Notes: generated by a model not told the origin, from the sequence alone. 64,000 nucleotides of DNA from Nocardioides daejeonensis (GCF_003194585.1 NZ_QHKZ01000004.1:62001-126000), one strand, 5' to 3'; counted from the stretch's first letter, positions 1 to 9,031 are shown. A program made the numbers and translations.

Positions 1-202
1 CGGCGGCGTCACCCGCCTGATCCCGCTGACCGGCCTGACCACGCCCTTCCTGTCGTACGGCGGCTCCTCCCTGGTCGCAAACTGGGTGATCATCGCGCTC
101 CTGCTGCGCATCTCGGACCAGGCCCGGCGGCCGATCCCGGACCTCTCCACGGAGTCCGACGACGCCGACGCCAGCGAGCAGACGCAGGTGGTCAAGCTGT
201 GA
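1..202 (+). CDS. rodA: RodA/FtsW-family glycosyltransferase, C-terminal end
   Basis: Only the last 66 residues are present; reading starts at base 2 and ends in TGA. The fragment shows the family's C-terminal signature [12 protein letters not shown] followed by a final hydrophobic helix ([10 protein letters not shown]) and an acidic cytoplasmic tail. SEDS proteins polymerise lipid II into glycan strands together with a class B penicillin-binding protein. The stop codon overlaps the GTG start of the PBP gene (GTGA), so the two are translationally coupled, as expected for a RodA-PbpA pair. RodA rather than FtsW is inferred from the pbpA-pknB context. Confidence 0.9.
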   Translation, partial: GGVTRLIPLTGLTTPFLSYGGSSLVANWVIIALLLRISDQARRPIPDLSTESDDADASEQTQVVKL

Positions 203-1656
203 ACAAGCCGATCCGCACCATGTCGCTCTTCTGCATGCTGCTGCTCCTGTTGCTGCTGGGCAACGTCACCTACCTGCAGTACATCAAGGCCGAGGACTAC
301 AACGACAACCCGCTCAACGCCCGGGTCAAGGTCGAGACTCTCTCCCGGGAGCGCGGCTCGATCCTCGTCAACGGCCGCAAGATCGCCGAGTCGATCGAGT
401 CCGACGACCGCTACAAGTTCCAGCGCGTCTACCTGCAGCCGTTCATGTACGCCCCGATCACCGGCTACTTCGCGCTGGTGCGCTCCACGCTGCTCGAACG
501 CAGCCAGAACAAGCTCCTCAACGGCGACGACAACCGGCTCTTCGTCACCCGCTTGGTCGACCTGGTCAACAACGCCTCGCCCAAGGGCGGAAGCATCGAG
601 CTGACCATCAACGCGAAGGCCCAGAAGGCGGCGTACGACGGACTGCTGGCGCTGGGCGACGACGTCCAGGGCGGTGCCGTGGCGATCGAGCCCGACACCG
701 GCAAGATCCTCGCGATGGTCTCGCTGCCCAGCTACAACCCCAACAAGTACGCCGACCACGACCAGACCGCCGTCGACGCCTACGACAAGGCGCTCCAGAC
801 GCGCGCCGACAAGCCCCGTCTCAGCCGCGCCACGCAGGTCACCCTGCCGCCCGGCTCCACCTTCAAGCTCGTCACCGCCGCGGCCGCCATGGAGGCGGAG
901 GGCTACCGGTCGGACTCGCTGGTTCCGGGCGGGTCGTCGTACCGGCTCCCGGGCACGCGGCTCTCGATCAACAATGGCGGCCGGGCCTGCGGGACCGACC
1001 AGATCCCGCTGGTGCAGGCGCTGGAGCAGTCCTGCAACACCACCTTCCTCGCCCTGGCCAACCAGGTCGGTCAGGACAAGATGCTCGCCCAGGCCGAGAA
1101 GTTCGGCTTCAACTCGACGCTGCTCGACGAGTTCGACGACTCCGAGCAGGCGCCGAGCGCCTACCCGACCGAGGAGATCTCCGACGACTTCCTCGCCAAG
1201 ACGGGCATGGGGCAGCAAGACGTGCGGGCCACGCCGCTGCAGATGGCCATGGTGGTCGCCGGCATCTTCAACGACGGCATCGTGATGAAGCCCTACCTGG
1301 TGGACAAGGTCAGGTCGGCCGACCTCGATCTGCTGGAGTCGACCGACCCGGCGGAGTACAGCCGGGCCGTCTCCTCCGACACTGCCAGCGAGCTGCGCAA
1401 GATGATGGTCTCGGTCGTCGACCGCGGCACCGGCTCGGTCGGCGCCATCCCGGGCGTCGAGGTGGGAGCCAAGACGGGTACGGCGGAGAACTGTGCCGGG
1501 TGCCAGAACTACTCGTGGTTCGTCTCGTTCGCCTCCTCCGGCGGCAAGGACGTGGCGGTCGCGGTGATGGTGCAGAAGTCGGATGCCGACTATGTCTCCG
1601 GCAGCGGACAGGCCGGGCCGATCGCCCGGGCGATCATGGAGGCCGTGGTCAAGTGA
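199..1656 (+). CDS. pbpA: Penicillin-binding protein PbpA (class B transpeptidase)
   Basis: A 485-residue class B PBP that cross-links peptidoglycan at the outer face of the membrane as the partner of RodA. One N-terminal signal anchor (about residues 8-28) is followed by a dimerisation region and the transpeptidase domain. The three active-site motifs are present: STFK with catalytic Ser220 and Lys223, SCN at 278-280, and KTGT at 425-428. The length matches mycobacterial PbpA. The GTG start overlaps the rodA stop. pknB follows after 52 bases, probably in the same transcript. Nothing appears missing. Confidence 0.95.
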   Translation: MNKPIRTMSLFCMLLLLLLLGNVTYLQYIKAEDYNDNPLNARVKVETLSRERGSILVNGRKIAESIESDDRYKFQRVYLQPFMYAPITGYFALVRSTLLERSQNKLLNGDDNRLFVTRLVDLVNNASPKGGSIELTINAKAQKAAYDGLLALGDDVQGGAVAIEPDTGKILAMVSLPSYNPNKYADHDQTAVDAYDKALQTRADKPRLSRATQVTLPPGSTFKLVTAAAAMEAEGYRSDSLVPGGSSYRLPGTRLSINNGGRACGTDQIPLVQALEQSCNTTFLALANQVGQDKMLAQAEKFGFNSTLLDEFDDSEQAPSAYPTEEISDDFLAKTGMGQQDVRATPLQMAMVVAGIFNDGIVMKPYLVDKVRSADLDLLESTDPAEYSRAVSSDTASELRKMMVSVVDRGTGSVGAIPGVEVGAKTGTAENCAGCQNYSWFVSFASSGGKDVAVAVMVQKSDADYVSGSGQAGPIARAIMEAVVK

Positions 1657-1708
1657 GGGATTTTCGCGACGTGTGTGAGCGTTCGACGGGTTCGAGAGGG
1701 AATGTGAG

Positions 1709-3499
1709 ATGACGAACGACGAGCCGACGCTGATCGGTGGCCGTTACGAGCTGGGCGAGCTGCTCGGCCGCGGCGGGATGGCGGAGGTCCGCAAGGGCAC
1801 CGACACCCGGCTGGGGCGTGTGGTGGCGGTGAAGCGGCTGCGCACCGACCTCGCCAGCGACGCCACCTTCCAGGCCCGCTTCCGGCGCGAGGCGCAGTCC
1901 TCCGCCTCGCTCAACCATCCCTCGATCGTCGCGGTCTACGACACCGGCGAGGAGATGTCGCCGCAGGGGGTGGCACAGCCCTACATCGTCATGGAGTACG
2001 TCGCCGGGCGGACGCTGCGCGACATCCTGCGTGAGGGTCGCAAGATCCTCCCCGACCGCGCCCTCGAGATCACCTCCGGCGTGCTCTCAGCCCTCGACTA
2101 CTCCCACCGCGCCGGCATCATCCACCGCGACATCAAGCCGGCCAACGTGATGCTCACGCCCGGCGGCGACGTGAAGGTGATGGACTTCGGCATCGCCCGG
2201 GCCGTCTCCGACGCCTCCACCACGATGACCCAGACCGCGGCCGTCGTCGGCACCGCCCAGTACCTCTCGCCCGAGCAGGCCCGCGGTGAGACCGTCGACT
2301 CGCGCTCCGACGTCTACTCGACCGGCTGCCTGCTCTACGAGCTCCTCACCGGCCGGCCGCCCTTCGTGGGCGAGTCCCCGGTCGCGGTCGCCTACCAGCA
2401 TGTGCGCGAGCCCGCCGTACCGCCGTCGGCGCATGACGCGGAGCTCCCCCCGGAGATCGACGCGATCGTGATGAAGGCGCTGGCCAAGCGGCTCGAGGAC
2501 CGCTACCAGTCCGCCGCGGCGATGCGTTCGGACATCGAGCGCTACCTGGCCGGCCGCCCGGTCTCCGCCCCGGCCGTGCCGCTCACCCCCCCGCCGCCCG
2601 TCGAGTCGACCACCTATCTGCCGCAGCACAACACCGGCGCGCAGCCGGCTGCCGCCGTGGCCGAGGAGGAGGAGCCGAAGAGCAAGGCCGGGATGTGGAT
2701 CCTGATCGGCGTGCTGCTGCTGGCGCTGCTGGCCGGCGGCATCTGGTTCCTCAACCGCGGTGGTGACGACGACGTCAAGGACGTGCAGGTGCCGTCCGGG
2801 CTGATCGGCATGTCGGCCGAGCAGGCGAAGGCCACGGTCGAGGACGCCGGCTTCACGGCGAAGATCACCGAGACTCCGCACGAGACGGCGAAGAAGGGGG
2901 AGGTCTACGACGTCACCCCGGAACAGGGCGCCTGGGTGCCGCCGGACTCGGTGATCGAGCTCTTCGTCTCGACCGGTCCGGAGCCGGTGACGGTGCCGCC
3001 GGTTACCTCGATGCAACGCGACCAAGCCGCCAAGGCACTGCGCAAGGCCGGCCTCAAGGTGCGCTTCGAGGAGATGGACTCCGACGAGGAGAAGGGCAAG
3101 GTGCTCTCCCAGGATCCGACTGCTGGCGAGGTCGTTCCCCCGGGCACGGTGGTGACCATCAAGGTCTCCAACGGCCCCAAGGAGGTGCCGTACGTCGTCG
3201 GGATGGACCGCGCCGCCGCGATCCAGGCGATCGAGGACGCCGGCTTCAAGGCCTACGTCGTCGAGACCGATGACACCACGGAGCCGGCCGGAACCGTGAT
3301 CGACCAGTCGACCGAGAAGGGCGACACGAAGAACCAGGGCGACGAGATCCGGATCACCGTCTCCACCTACGTGGAGCCGACCGAGGAGCCGAGCCCGACC
3401 GAGTCGGAGTCGCCCAGTGACGACACCTCGCCGACCGACGACACGAGCCCGCTGCTCCGGCCACGGAGCGACGCGCAGCCGCCCGCGAGCCGGCGCTGA
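1709..3499 (+). CDS. pknB: Serine/threonine protein kinase PknB with PASTA repeats
   Basis: A 596-residue transmembrane kinase that senses muropeptides or lipid II and phosphorylates division and wall-synthesis proteins. The kinase domain (about 12-270) has the glycine loop GRGGMAEV, ATP-anchoring Lys42, HRDIKPAN with catalytic Asp141, and DFG at 159-161. A proline-rich juxtamembrane linker leads to one membrane helix (about 329-350), then three extracellular PASTA repeats and a Ser/Thr/Pro/Asp-rich tail. A GAGAGGG ribosome site precedes the ATG. Mycobacteria carry pknA between pbpA and pknB and have four PASTA repeats; here there is one kinase with three. Confidence 0.95.
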   Translation: MTNDEPTLIGGRYELGELLGRGGMAEVRKGTDTRLGRVVAVKRLRTDLASDATFQARFRREAQSSASLNHPSIVAVYDTGEEMSPQGVAQPYIVMEYVAGRTLRDILREGRKILPDRALEITSGVLSALDYSHRAGIIHRDIKPANVMLTPGGDVKVMDFGIARAVSDASTTMTQTAAVVGTAQYLSPEQARGETVDSRSDVYSTGCLLYELLTGRPPFVGESPVAVAYQHVREPAVPPSAHDAELPPEIDAIVMKALAKRLEDRYQSAAAMRSDIERYLAGRPVSAPAVPLTPPPPVESTTYLPQHNTGAQPAAAVAEEEEPKSKAGMWILIGVLLLALLAGGIWFLNRGGDDDVKDVQVPSGLIGMSAEQAKATVEDAGFTAKITETPHETAKKGEVYDVTPEQGAWVPPDSVIELFVSTGPEPVTVPPVTSMQRDQAAKALRKAGLKVRFEEMDSDEEKGKVLSQDPTAGEVVPPGTVVTIKVSNGPKEVPYVVGMDRAAAIQAIEDAGFKAYVVETDDTTEPAGTVIDQSTEKGDTKNQGDEIRITVSTYVEPTEEPSPTESESPSDDTSPTDDTSPLLRPRSDAQPPASRR

Positions 3500-3505
3500 A
3501 GCACC

Positions 3506-3547
3506 GGCCTCGGCCCTCGACCCGAGTTCGGGTCGGGGGCCGAGGCC
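3506..3547. terminator. Strong hairpin between convergent pknB and DUF881 genes
   Basis: Near-perfect inverted repeat: GGCCTCGGCC plus CTCGACCCGA on the left arm and the complementary bases on the right, with a loop of about 2 nt. It lies just after the pknB stop and just before the stop of the facing gene, so it could serve both. There is no long T tract, as is common in actinobacterial terminators. Confidence 0.7.
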
Positions 3548-3554
3548 GTTCTCG

Positions 3555-4310
3555 CTACGACTCCGCGAGCGGTACGGCGTGTGTCAGCGTGCGCAACCCC
3601 TCGTAGGCGGGTGCGACCACATGCAGGTCGTGCGCCATCTGCCAGCCGATGGAGATGTCCGGATCGGCTGACTGGCTCCGATAGAGCGTGAGGTAGGCGT
3701 CGGCGTCGATAGCAGCCTGGAGCCGATCGGGATCTCCCACCGCCTGGATCACGAACGGCTGGGGGTAGGGGATGCCCTGGAGCTCCACCGAGTTGCCGGC
3801 GCACTTGATGCCGGTGGTCGAGATGAGGCGCTGCCCCTGGATGGTGATGGCCTCGGCACCCGCTCGCCACATGGCGTTGACGACAGCCTGGATGTCCTGC
3901 TGGTGCACGACGAGCAGGTCGATGTCTTCGTCCGACTCCTCGCGCACCGAACGCGGCGCGTCAGCCAGGGTGACCGTGATGCCGGCGCCGGCGACCTCCC
4001 GGAACCCGGCCGGCGCCTCGAGGGAGGCAGCGGTGGTGCGGGCGCGGCGTACACCCTTGTCCTGCACCTGGGCGGAGAGGTCGTCGACGTCGCGGGAGAG
4101 GCCGGCGGCGCGGTCCTGGATCTGCTGAAGCTGGGAGGACTCGCTCTTGACCAGGCTGGCCAGGTTGTCGTTGCGTCCGGGTCGCAGATCGGTGCCGTCC
4201 GAGGAGTGCGCGCTGGCGACGAAAAGCAGCCCTGCACAGCCGAACGCGACCGGCGTCGCCCAGCGCCAACCCGGCAACTTCTGCCGGTGGTCGTGAGAGG
4301 TGGGGCTCAT
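3555..4310 (-). CDS. DUF881 family membrane-anchored protein
   Basis: A 251-residue protein with one N-terminal membrane helix (about 17-35), a coiled-coil-like stretch (about 48-85), then the DUF881 domain with the characteristic DIQAVVNAMWRAGAEAI and PYPQPFVIQAVGD segments. DUF881 proteins sit beside crgA and pknB in many actinobacteria; their biochemical role is unknown, and a division or envelope function is inferred from neighbours only. No Shine-Dalgarno precedes the ATG. A TAGCGT -10 box ends 7 nt upstream, indicating a leaderless transcript. Confidence 0.88.
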   Translation of the reverse strand: MSPTSHDHRQKLPGWRWATPVAFGCAGLLFVASAHSSDGTDLRPGRNDNLASLVKSESSQLQQIQDRAAGLSRDVDDLSAQVQDKGVRRARTTAASLEAPAGFREVAGAGITVTLADAPRSVREESDEDIDLLVVHQQDIQAVVNAMWRAGAEAITIQGQRLISTTGIKCAGNSVELQGIPYPQPFVIQAVGDPDRLQAAIDADAYLTLYRSQSADPDISIGWQMAHDLHVVAPAYEGLRTLTHAVPLAES

Positions 4311-4317
4311 GACGACT

Positions 4318-4323
4318 ACGCTA
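4318..4323 (-). promoter_or_regulatory. -10 box (TAGCGT) for leaderless DUF881 transcript
   Basis: TAGCGT on the minus strand ends 7 nt before the ATG, matching the actinobacterial TANNNT -10 consensus. Transcription would start at or next to the start codon. The same arrangement recurs before several other genes in the window. Confidence 0.55.
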
Positions 4324-4376
4324 ACCGGGTGCGCAACGATTGGATGCGCTCGCCCGTGAATTCAGAGGAGTATGTG

Positions 4377-4838
4377 GTGGCCAAGTCCAAGGACGAGATC
4401 GACCTGATGGATCAGGCGACGGGACCGATCATCTCAGTCCGGCTGATCCTGTCGATCCTGCTGTTCGTGGCAGGCGCCGCCTACGTCGTGCTGTGGACGA
4501 CCTACACCCGCGAGATGCGGCTGGAGGGCACCGACCCGAGCACCCTCATCCCCGGCATGAAGAAGCTGGACGACTGGAACTGGGCGATCGGCTTCGGGGC
4601 CGCGTTCGTCGGCCTGATGATCTCCGCGCACCCCACGACGCCGCTGGGCCGAGGGCGCGGCGTGGTGATCTCGATGCTGGCCTGCTTCCTCGTCGGGCTG
4701 CTGTGGATCTGCACCTTCTACGTCTTCGCCGACAACCAGCACGACATCTGGCTGCTGACCGACCTGGGGCAGCTCAACCTGGGTGTGGGTATCGCCTTCA
4801 TGGCGGTCGGCTTCACCTTCGCCACTCGCTGGGAGTGA
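4377..4838 (+). CDS. crgA: CrgA-type cell-division protein, double-length form
   Basis: CrgA is a small membrane protein that interacts with FtsZ, FtsQ, FtsI and CwsA at actinobacterial septa. This 153-residue protein ends with the family's typical LNLGVGIAFMAVGFTFATRW, but instead of one pair of membrane helices it has about four. The first half (LILSILLFVAGAAYVVLW ... DDWNWAIGFGAAFVGLMISA) has the same plan as the second half (VVISMLACFLVGLLWICTFY ... the terminal helix), which suggests an internal duplication. The GTG start is chosen because GAGGAG lies 6 nt upstream; another GTG lies 3 nt earlier. The position beside DUF881 supports the identification. Confidence 0.85.
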   Translation: MAKSKDEIDLMDQATGPIISVRLILSILLFVAGAAYVVLWTTYTREMRLEGTDPSTLIPGMKKLDDWNWAIGFGAAFVGLMISAHPTTPLGRGRGVVISMLACFLVGLLWICTFYVFADNQHDIWLLTDLGQLNLGVGIAFMAVGFTFATRWE

Positions 4839-4855
4839 CGCTCCCGATCTGCTGC

Positions 4856-4899
4856 ACAGCCGAGGCCCGGTCCCCTGTAGGGGGCCGGGCCTCGGCTGT
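4856..4899 (+). terminator. Rho-independent-type terminator after crgA
   Basis: A 20-nt inverted repeat starting ACAGCCGAGGCCCGG with a 4-nt loop and a single mismatch, followed by a pyrimidine-rich TTCTCTCGCTTCT stretch. It begins about 18 nt after the crgA stop. Confidence 0.8.
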
Positions 4900-4937
4900 T
4901 CTCTCGCTTCTGACCTGGGGAATCACACGTGTGTAAG

Positions 4938-4969
4938 TTCTCCACAGGAGTTATCCACAGTGTGGAAAA
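4938..4969. promoter_or_regulatory. DnaA-box cluster in convergent intergenic region
   Basis: Three DnaA-box-like 9-mers lie in 32 bp: TTCTCCACA, a perfect TTATCCACA at 4951-4959, and TTTTCCACA on the opposite strand at 4961-4969. The site lies between the 3' ends of crgA and pckG, so it is not an obvious promoter. It could be a DnaA-titration or secondary regulatory site; that function is inferred. Confidence 0.6.
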
Positions 4970-4978
4970 CTCCCGTCC

Positions 4979-6799
4979 TCACTTCTCCAGCGCCTCGGCG
5001 ACCCGGCGATGCGCCACCCAGATCTCCTCGGGGAGTCCAGCGAACTGGGCCAGGTGCTGCTCTCGGTGGCCCATCTCCTGACGCCACCGCTCGACGTCGA
5101 TGCGCAGCACGGCGTCCAGGTCGGTCAGCGCCTGCTCGTCGAGGCCGTCGAGGTCCAGCTCCTCCCGAGCCGGGATGACGCCGACCGGGGTCTCCACGCC
5201 ACTCACCTCGCCGTTCTGGTACCGCATCAGCCAGACCAGCGGCCGCAGGTTCTCGCGGTAGCCGGGCCACAGGAAGCGGCCGTCCTCGCCGCGCTGGAAC
5301 CAGTTGACGTGGGCGAAGATCGGCTTGGTCGTCGCGCGACCGATCACCTCCAGCCAGTGCGCGGCGTAGTCAGCCTCGGCGTAGGACATGAAGGGGCGCA
5401 TCGACATCGGGTCGTAGCGGAGCACACCCTCGAGGCCGTCGGCCGCCGCGGTGGCCTCGGCGCCCAGGGTGAGTCCGTCGTAGACGCCCTCGGCGACGTC
5501 GGTGATCGCCCGGATCAGCGGCTCCCGGTCGCGGGTCCGGCCACCGAAGATGATGCCGTGGATCTCAACTCCCTGGGGCTCCTCGAAGTCCTTGGCGACG
5601 TTCGGCACGTTGGCCAGCGTGGTGGTGAACCGGCTGTTCGGGTGCGCCCAGGGAGCGTCGGCGTCCTCGGGGGCCCGGTCGGCGATGACCTCGCCCTTCC
5701 AGTCCTCCCAGCCGTCGAGGTCGGTCGGCTTGTCGCCGCGACCCTCCCACCAGACCTCCTGGGTCCTCGGGTTGTAGGCGACGTTGGTGAAGATCGCCCC
5801 GCTGCCCTCGACGATCGCGTCGATCGCGGTCGGGTTGGTCTTCTCGTTGGTGTCCTTGGCGACCCCGAAGACACCGTTCTCCGGGTTCATGCCATAGAGC
5901 CTGCCGTCCTCACCCACCCAGATCCAGGCGATGTCGTCGCCATAGAACTCGACGTAGTACCGGTCGCCCAGCGCATCGGGGGCCAGCGTCATCGCGAGGT
6001 TGGTCTTGCCCGAGGCCGACGGGAAGCCGCCGCAGATGTTGTACTTCTTGCCGGTCTCCTTGTCGGCGATGCCCAGCAGCATGAACTGCTCCACCAGGAA
6101 GCCGTTCTTCCAGCCGTCGTAGGAGCCCTGGCGCAGGCCGTGGGCGATCTTGCCGAGCAGCGCGTTGCCCCCGTACGACGACCCGTAGTGGAGGATCGTG
6201 CGCTCGTCGGCGACGGTCACGAAGTAGCGCTGGTCCTCGGGCGTGCCCTGGCCGAGGTTCTCCAGGTCACCGGTCACGTGCACGGCCTTGACGAAGGAGT
6301 CGCCGAGATCGTTGACGTACTCCGCACCCACCCGTGCCATGCGGATCATCTGCAGCACGACGTTGCGGTTGTCGGTCAGCTCGACGCCGGCCGCGAAGCG
6401 CTCGACCGGAGACCCCTTCGGTGACATCAGGTAGGGGATGACGTACATCGTCTTGCCCGCCGAGGCGCCGGTCATCAGCTCGATGAGCTTGGGCTTCATC
6501 TCGGCCGCGGGGCGCCAGTTGTTGTAGACGCCCTGGTCGTGCTCGTCGCTGGTAGCGACGATGGTGCGCTCCTCGGCCCGCGCGGTGTCCTTGTAGTAGG
6601 AGCGCGAGTAGTAGCGCCCCTCGCCGGCGGGGAACAGCTCGCCCGCTGCCAGGGCCTCCTCGATCAAGCGTGCGTCGTCGGCCGCGGAGACGACCTCGAC
6701 GCGTGCGGCACCGGTGATCGCCGCCCAGGTCTCGACGTACTGCTGGACATGGTGGTTCGTCAGACCCGCGTTCTCCATGACCCGCTGCCAATCAGCCAC
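4979..6799 (-). CDS. pckG: Phosphoenolpyruvate carboxykinase (GTP)
   Basis: A 606-residue cytosolic enzyme converting oxaloacetate and GTP to PEP, CO2 and GDP, the first step of gluconeogenesis. Length and the segments ANPENGVFGVAK-like (here GMNPENGVFGVA), YVEFYGDDIAW and the C-terminal FLWPGYRENLRPL are typical of the GTP-dependent family. The P-loop reads GFPSASGKTN (258-267): Ser263 occupies the place where most family members have a reactive cysteine (SACGKT). The GTG start has AGGAG upstream. The divergent neighbour is an ArsR regulator 110 bp away, and a shared promoter region is likely. Confidence 0.95.
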   Translation of the reverse strand: MADWQRVMENAGLTNHHVQQYVETWAAITGAARVEVVSAADDARLIEEALAAGELFPAGEGRYYSRSYYKDTARAEERTIVATSDEHDQGVYNNWRPAAEMKPKLIELMTGASAGKTMYVIPYLMSPKGSPVERFAAGVELTDNRNVVLQMIRMARVGAEYVNDLGDSFVKAVHVTGDLENLGQGTPEDQRYFVTVADERTILHYGSSYGGNALLGKIAHGLRQGSYDGWKNGFLVEQFMLLGIADKETGKKYNICGGFPSASGKTNLAMTLAPDALGDRYYVEFYGDDIAWIWVGEDGRLYGMNPENGVFGVAKDTNEKTNPTAIDAIVEGSGAIFTNVAYNPRTQEVWWEGRGDKPTDLDGWEDWKGEVIADRAPEDADAPWAHPNSRFTTTLANVPNVAKDFEEPQGVEIHGIIFGGRTRDREPLIRAITDVAEGVYDGLTLGAEATAAADGLEGVLRYDPMSMRPFMSYAEADYAAHWLEVIGRATTKPIFAHVNWFQRGEDGRFLWPGYRENLRPLVWLMRYQNGEVSGVETPVGVIPAREELDLDGLDEQALTDLDAVLRIDVERWRQEMGHREQHLAQFAGLPEEIWVAHRRVAEALEK

Positions 6800-6909
6800 G
6801 CACTCACTCCTGCCTTCTCGTCCCTAAGGGATCACGACATGAATACTTCTTCAATTGCTGTACTGTAACGGTCAGGGACGTAGGCAGCAGAGATCGGGAG
6901 GGGTGCGCG

Positions 6910-7263
6910 GTGGGAGTTCCGCTCTATCGGACCAAGGCCGAGTTCTTCCGCACCCTGGGCCACCCGGCCCGGATCCGGATCCTGGAGCTGCTCTCGGAGC
7001 GTGACCACGCCGTGCACGAGCTGCTGGAGCAGATCGCGATCGAGCCCAGCAACCTCTCCCAGCAGCTCGCCGTGCTCCGGCGTACGTCGCTGGTCGTCTC
7101 CCGCCGGGAAGGGACGGCCGTCGTCTACTCCATCAGCGCGCCCGAGGTCCGCGACCTGCTGATGTCGGCACGACGGATCCTGGTCGGCCTTGCCGAGTCC
7201 CGCAGCGACTTCGAGGACGAGCTGGTCGTCTCGCCCCTGGCGCCCGACCGCGCCGCCGGATGA
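6910..7263 (+). CDS. ArsR-family winged-helix transcriptional regulator
   Basis: A 117-residue regulator with a winged HTH: FFRTLGHPARIRILELLSE, then the recognition-helix region IEPSNLSQQLAVLRR and the wing SRREGTAVVYSI. No cysteine pair of the metal-sensing ArsR/SmtB type is visible, so the signal may not be a metal. The GTG start follows a GGGAGGGG ribosome site. It is followed after about 10 bases by a SulP transporter and is probably its local regulator, inferred from co-directionality. It could also act on divergent pckG. Confidence 0.85.
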   Translation: MGVPLYRTKAEFFRTLGHPARIRILELLSERDHAVHELLEQIAIEPSNLSQQLAVLRRTSLVVSRREGTAVVYSISAPEVRDLLMSARRILVGLAESRSDFEDELVVSPLAPDRAAG

Positions 7264-7273
7264 ACCCAGCCAC

Positions 7274-9031
7274 GTGAACGCGGCGATGCCCGGCCGCTCC
7301 GGGCGCACCCTGGCCGGGCTGCTGGTCCGTGGCGACCGGCTGCTCCCGCGCCGTGAGGACTGGGCTCACGTCCACCTGCGCCGCGACCTGACGGCCGGTG
7401 TCATGGTCGCCCTTGTGGCGCTGCCGCTTGCGCTCGGCTTCGGCGTCAGCTCCGGGGTCGGCGCCGGCGCCGGTCTCGTCACGGCGATCGTCGCCGGTGC
7501 GGTCGCCGCAGTCTTCGGCGGAAGCAGGGTGCAGGTCAGCGGGCCTACCGGCGCGATGACGGTGGTGCTGATCCCGATCGTCGCCGCGCACGGGGTGGAC
7601 GGCGTCCTCACCGTGGGCCTGCTCGCCGGAGTGATCCTGCTGGTGCTGGCCGTCACCGGGGCCGGCCAGGCGATCCGCTACCTGCCGGTGCCGGTCATCG
7701 AGGGCTTCACCGTCGGCATCGCGGCGATCATCGCGCTGCAACAACTGCCCGCGGCGCTCGGGGTCGACGTCCATGCGGAGAAGATCCTGGTCCTCACCCG
7801 CGAGGCGCTGCACGCCTGGTCGGAGCGGCCGACCTGGGGAGCCCCACTCACCGCGGTCGGGGTAGCGCTCGGCATCGTCGCGATGGCACGGGTGCGCGCG
7901 GCGTTCCCCGCAGCGCTCGTGCTGGTCGTCGGCGTGACCCTCGGCAACGCGTTGCTCGCCGACCGGGGCAAGCCTGCGCTGGCGACGATCGGCTCGATCC
8001 CCTCGGGCCTGCCCGCACCCCGCCTGCCCGCGGTGCCCTGGGCCGATCTCGACACCCTGCTCCTGGCAGCGGTCGCCGTCGCTGCCCTGGGCGCCCTGGA
8101 GAGTCTGCTCTCCGCCACCGTCGCCGATGCGATGAGCGTCGGAGAGCGCCACGATCCCGACCGCGAGCTCTTCGGCCAGGGACTGGCCAACATCGCCAGC
8201 CCGCTCTTCGGCGGCGTGCCGGCCACTGCCGCGATCGCCCGTACGGCGGTCAACGTGCGCTCCGGCGCGAGCTCGCGGCTGGCTGCCCTCACCCATGCGG
8301 TGCTGCTCCTCGCGGTGGTGCTCGTCGTCTCTCGCTGGGTCGCCCACATCCCGCTGGCAGCGCTGGCCGGTGTGCTCGTGGCCACCGCTGTGCAGATGAT
8401 CCGGGTCTCCAGCCTGACCCCGCTCCTGCGAGCCACTCCGGGGGATGCCGCGACCCTCCTGATCACCGCCGCCGCGACGATCGCCCTGGACCTCGTGCTC
8501 GCCGTCATCATCGGGCTGGTCGCCGCGGGCTTCTTCGCGGTGCGGCAGAGTGCCGCCTCCGCCCGGCTCTCGGAGATCCCGCTCGACGACCGCGAGCACC
8601 AGGAGGGCGACCACCACGAGGAGGAACGTCGGCTGCTCGACGAGCACATCGTCGCCTATCGACTCGAGGGTCCGCTCTTCTTCGCCGCGGCCCACGACTT
8701 CCTCCTCGAGCTCGCCGAGGTCGACACCGTGCGCGTCGTCGTGCTGCGCATGTCGCATCTGACCACGGTGGACGCCACTGGGGCGCACGTGCTGGCCGAT
8801 GTCATCGGCCGGCTGGAACGACGTGGGGTGACGGTCCTGATCTCGGGTGCACGGCCGGAGCATCTCGCGGTGCTCCGCCACCTGGGTGTGCCCCAGCAGC
8901 TGGCCCACGAGCGCCACCTCTTCGCCACCACACCGGAGGCGATCGCCCACGCACGACTCCATGTCGCGCGCATCACCCACGACCCCACCGACGCCCCTTC
9001 CGCCACGACGTCCCAGGAGGACCCTGCATGA
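7274..9031 (+). CDS. SulP-family anion transporter with STAS domain
   Basis: A polytopic inner-membrane transporter of about 585 residues. The N-terminal half has about 10-12 hydrophobic segments, including the family region beginning RRDLTAGVMVALVALPLALGF and the conserved SGPTGAM. A cytoplasmic STAS domain (about the last 130 residues, with LRMSHLTTVDATGAHVLADV) closes the protein. SulP proteins move sulfate, bicarbonate or other anions; the substrate cannot be read from sequence, although coupling to pckG and PhnA neighbours would fit bicarbonate or sulfate. The start is uncertain: GTG at 7274 or ATG at 7286, neither with a clear Shine-Dalgarno. The end overlaps the next gene by ATGA. Confidence 0.88.
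   Translation: MNAAMPGRSGRTLAGLLVRGDRLLPRREDWAHVHLRRDLTAGVMVALVALPLALGFGVSSGVGAGAGLVTAIVAGAVAAVFGGSRVQVSGPTGAMTVVLIPIVAAHGVDGVLTVGLLAGVILLVLAVTGAGQAIRYLPVPVIEGFTVGIAAIIALQQLPAALGVDVHAEKILVLTREALHAWSERPTWGAPLTAVGVALGIVAMARVRAAFPAALVLVVGVTLGNALLADRGKPALATIGSIPSGLPAPRLPAVPWADLDTLLLAAVAVAALGALESLLSATVADAMSVGERHDPDRELFGQGLANIASPLFGGVPATAAIARTAVNVRSGASSRLAALTHAVLLLAVVLVVSRWVAHIPLAALAGVLVATAVQMIRVSSLTPLLRATPGDAATLLITAAATIALDLVLAVIIGLVAAGFFAVRQSAASARLSEIPLDDREHQEGDHHEEERRLLDEHIVAYRLEGPLFFAAAHDFLLELAEVDTVRVVVLRMSHLTTVDATGAHVLADVIGRLERRGVTVLISGARPEHLAVLRHLGVPQQLAHERHLFATTPEAIAHARLHVARITHDPTDAPSATTSQEDPA

Noticed and set aside
3400..3499. Possible frameshift at the end of pknB
   Set aside because: The tail changes from Asp/Thr/Ser-rich to Arg-rich (LLRPRSDAQPPASRR), but such tails are poorly conserved and nothing else indicates an error.
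3903..4376. Upstream extension of the CrgA frame
   Set aside because: It is antisense to DUF881. The GAGGAG ribosome site at 4365-4370 supports a start at 4377.
7133..8980. A 615-residue minus-strand frame opposite the SulP gene
   Set aside because: Low-complexity Arg/Asp/Gly/His-rich translation. The plus-strand frame has clear SulP and STAS motifs.
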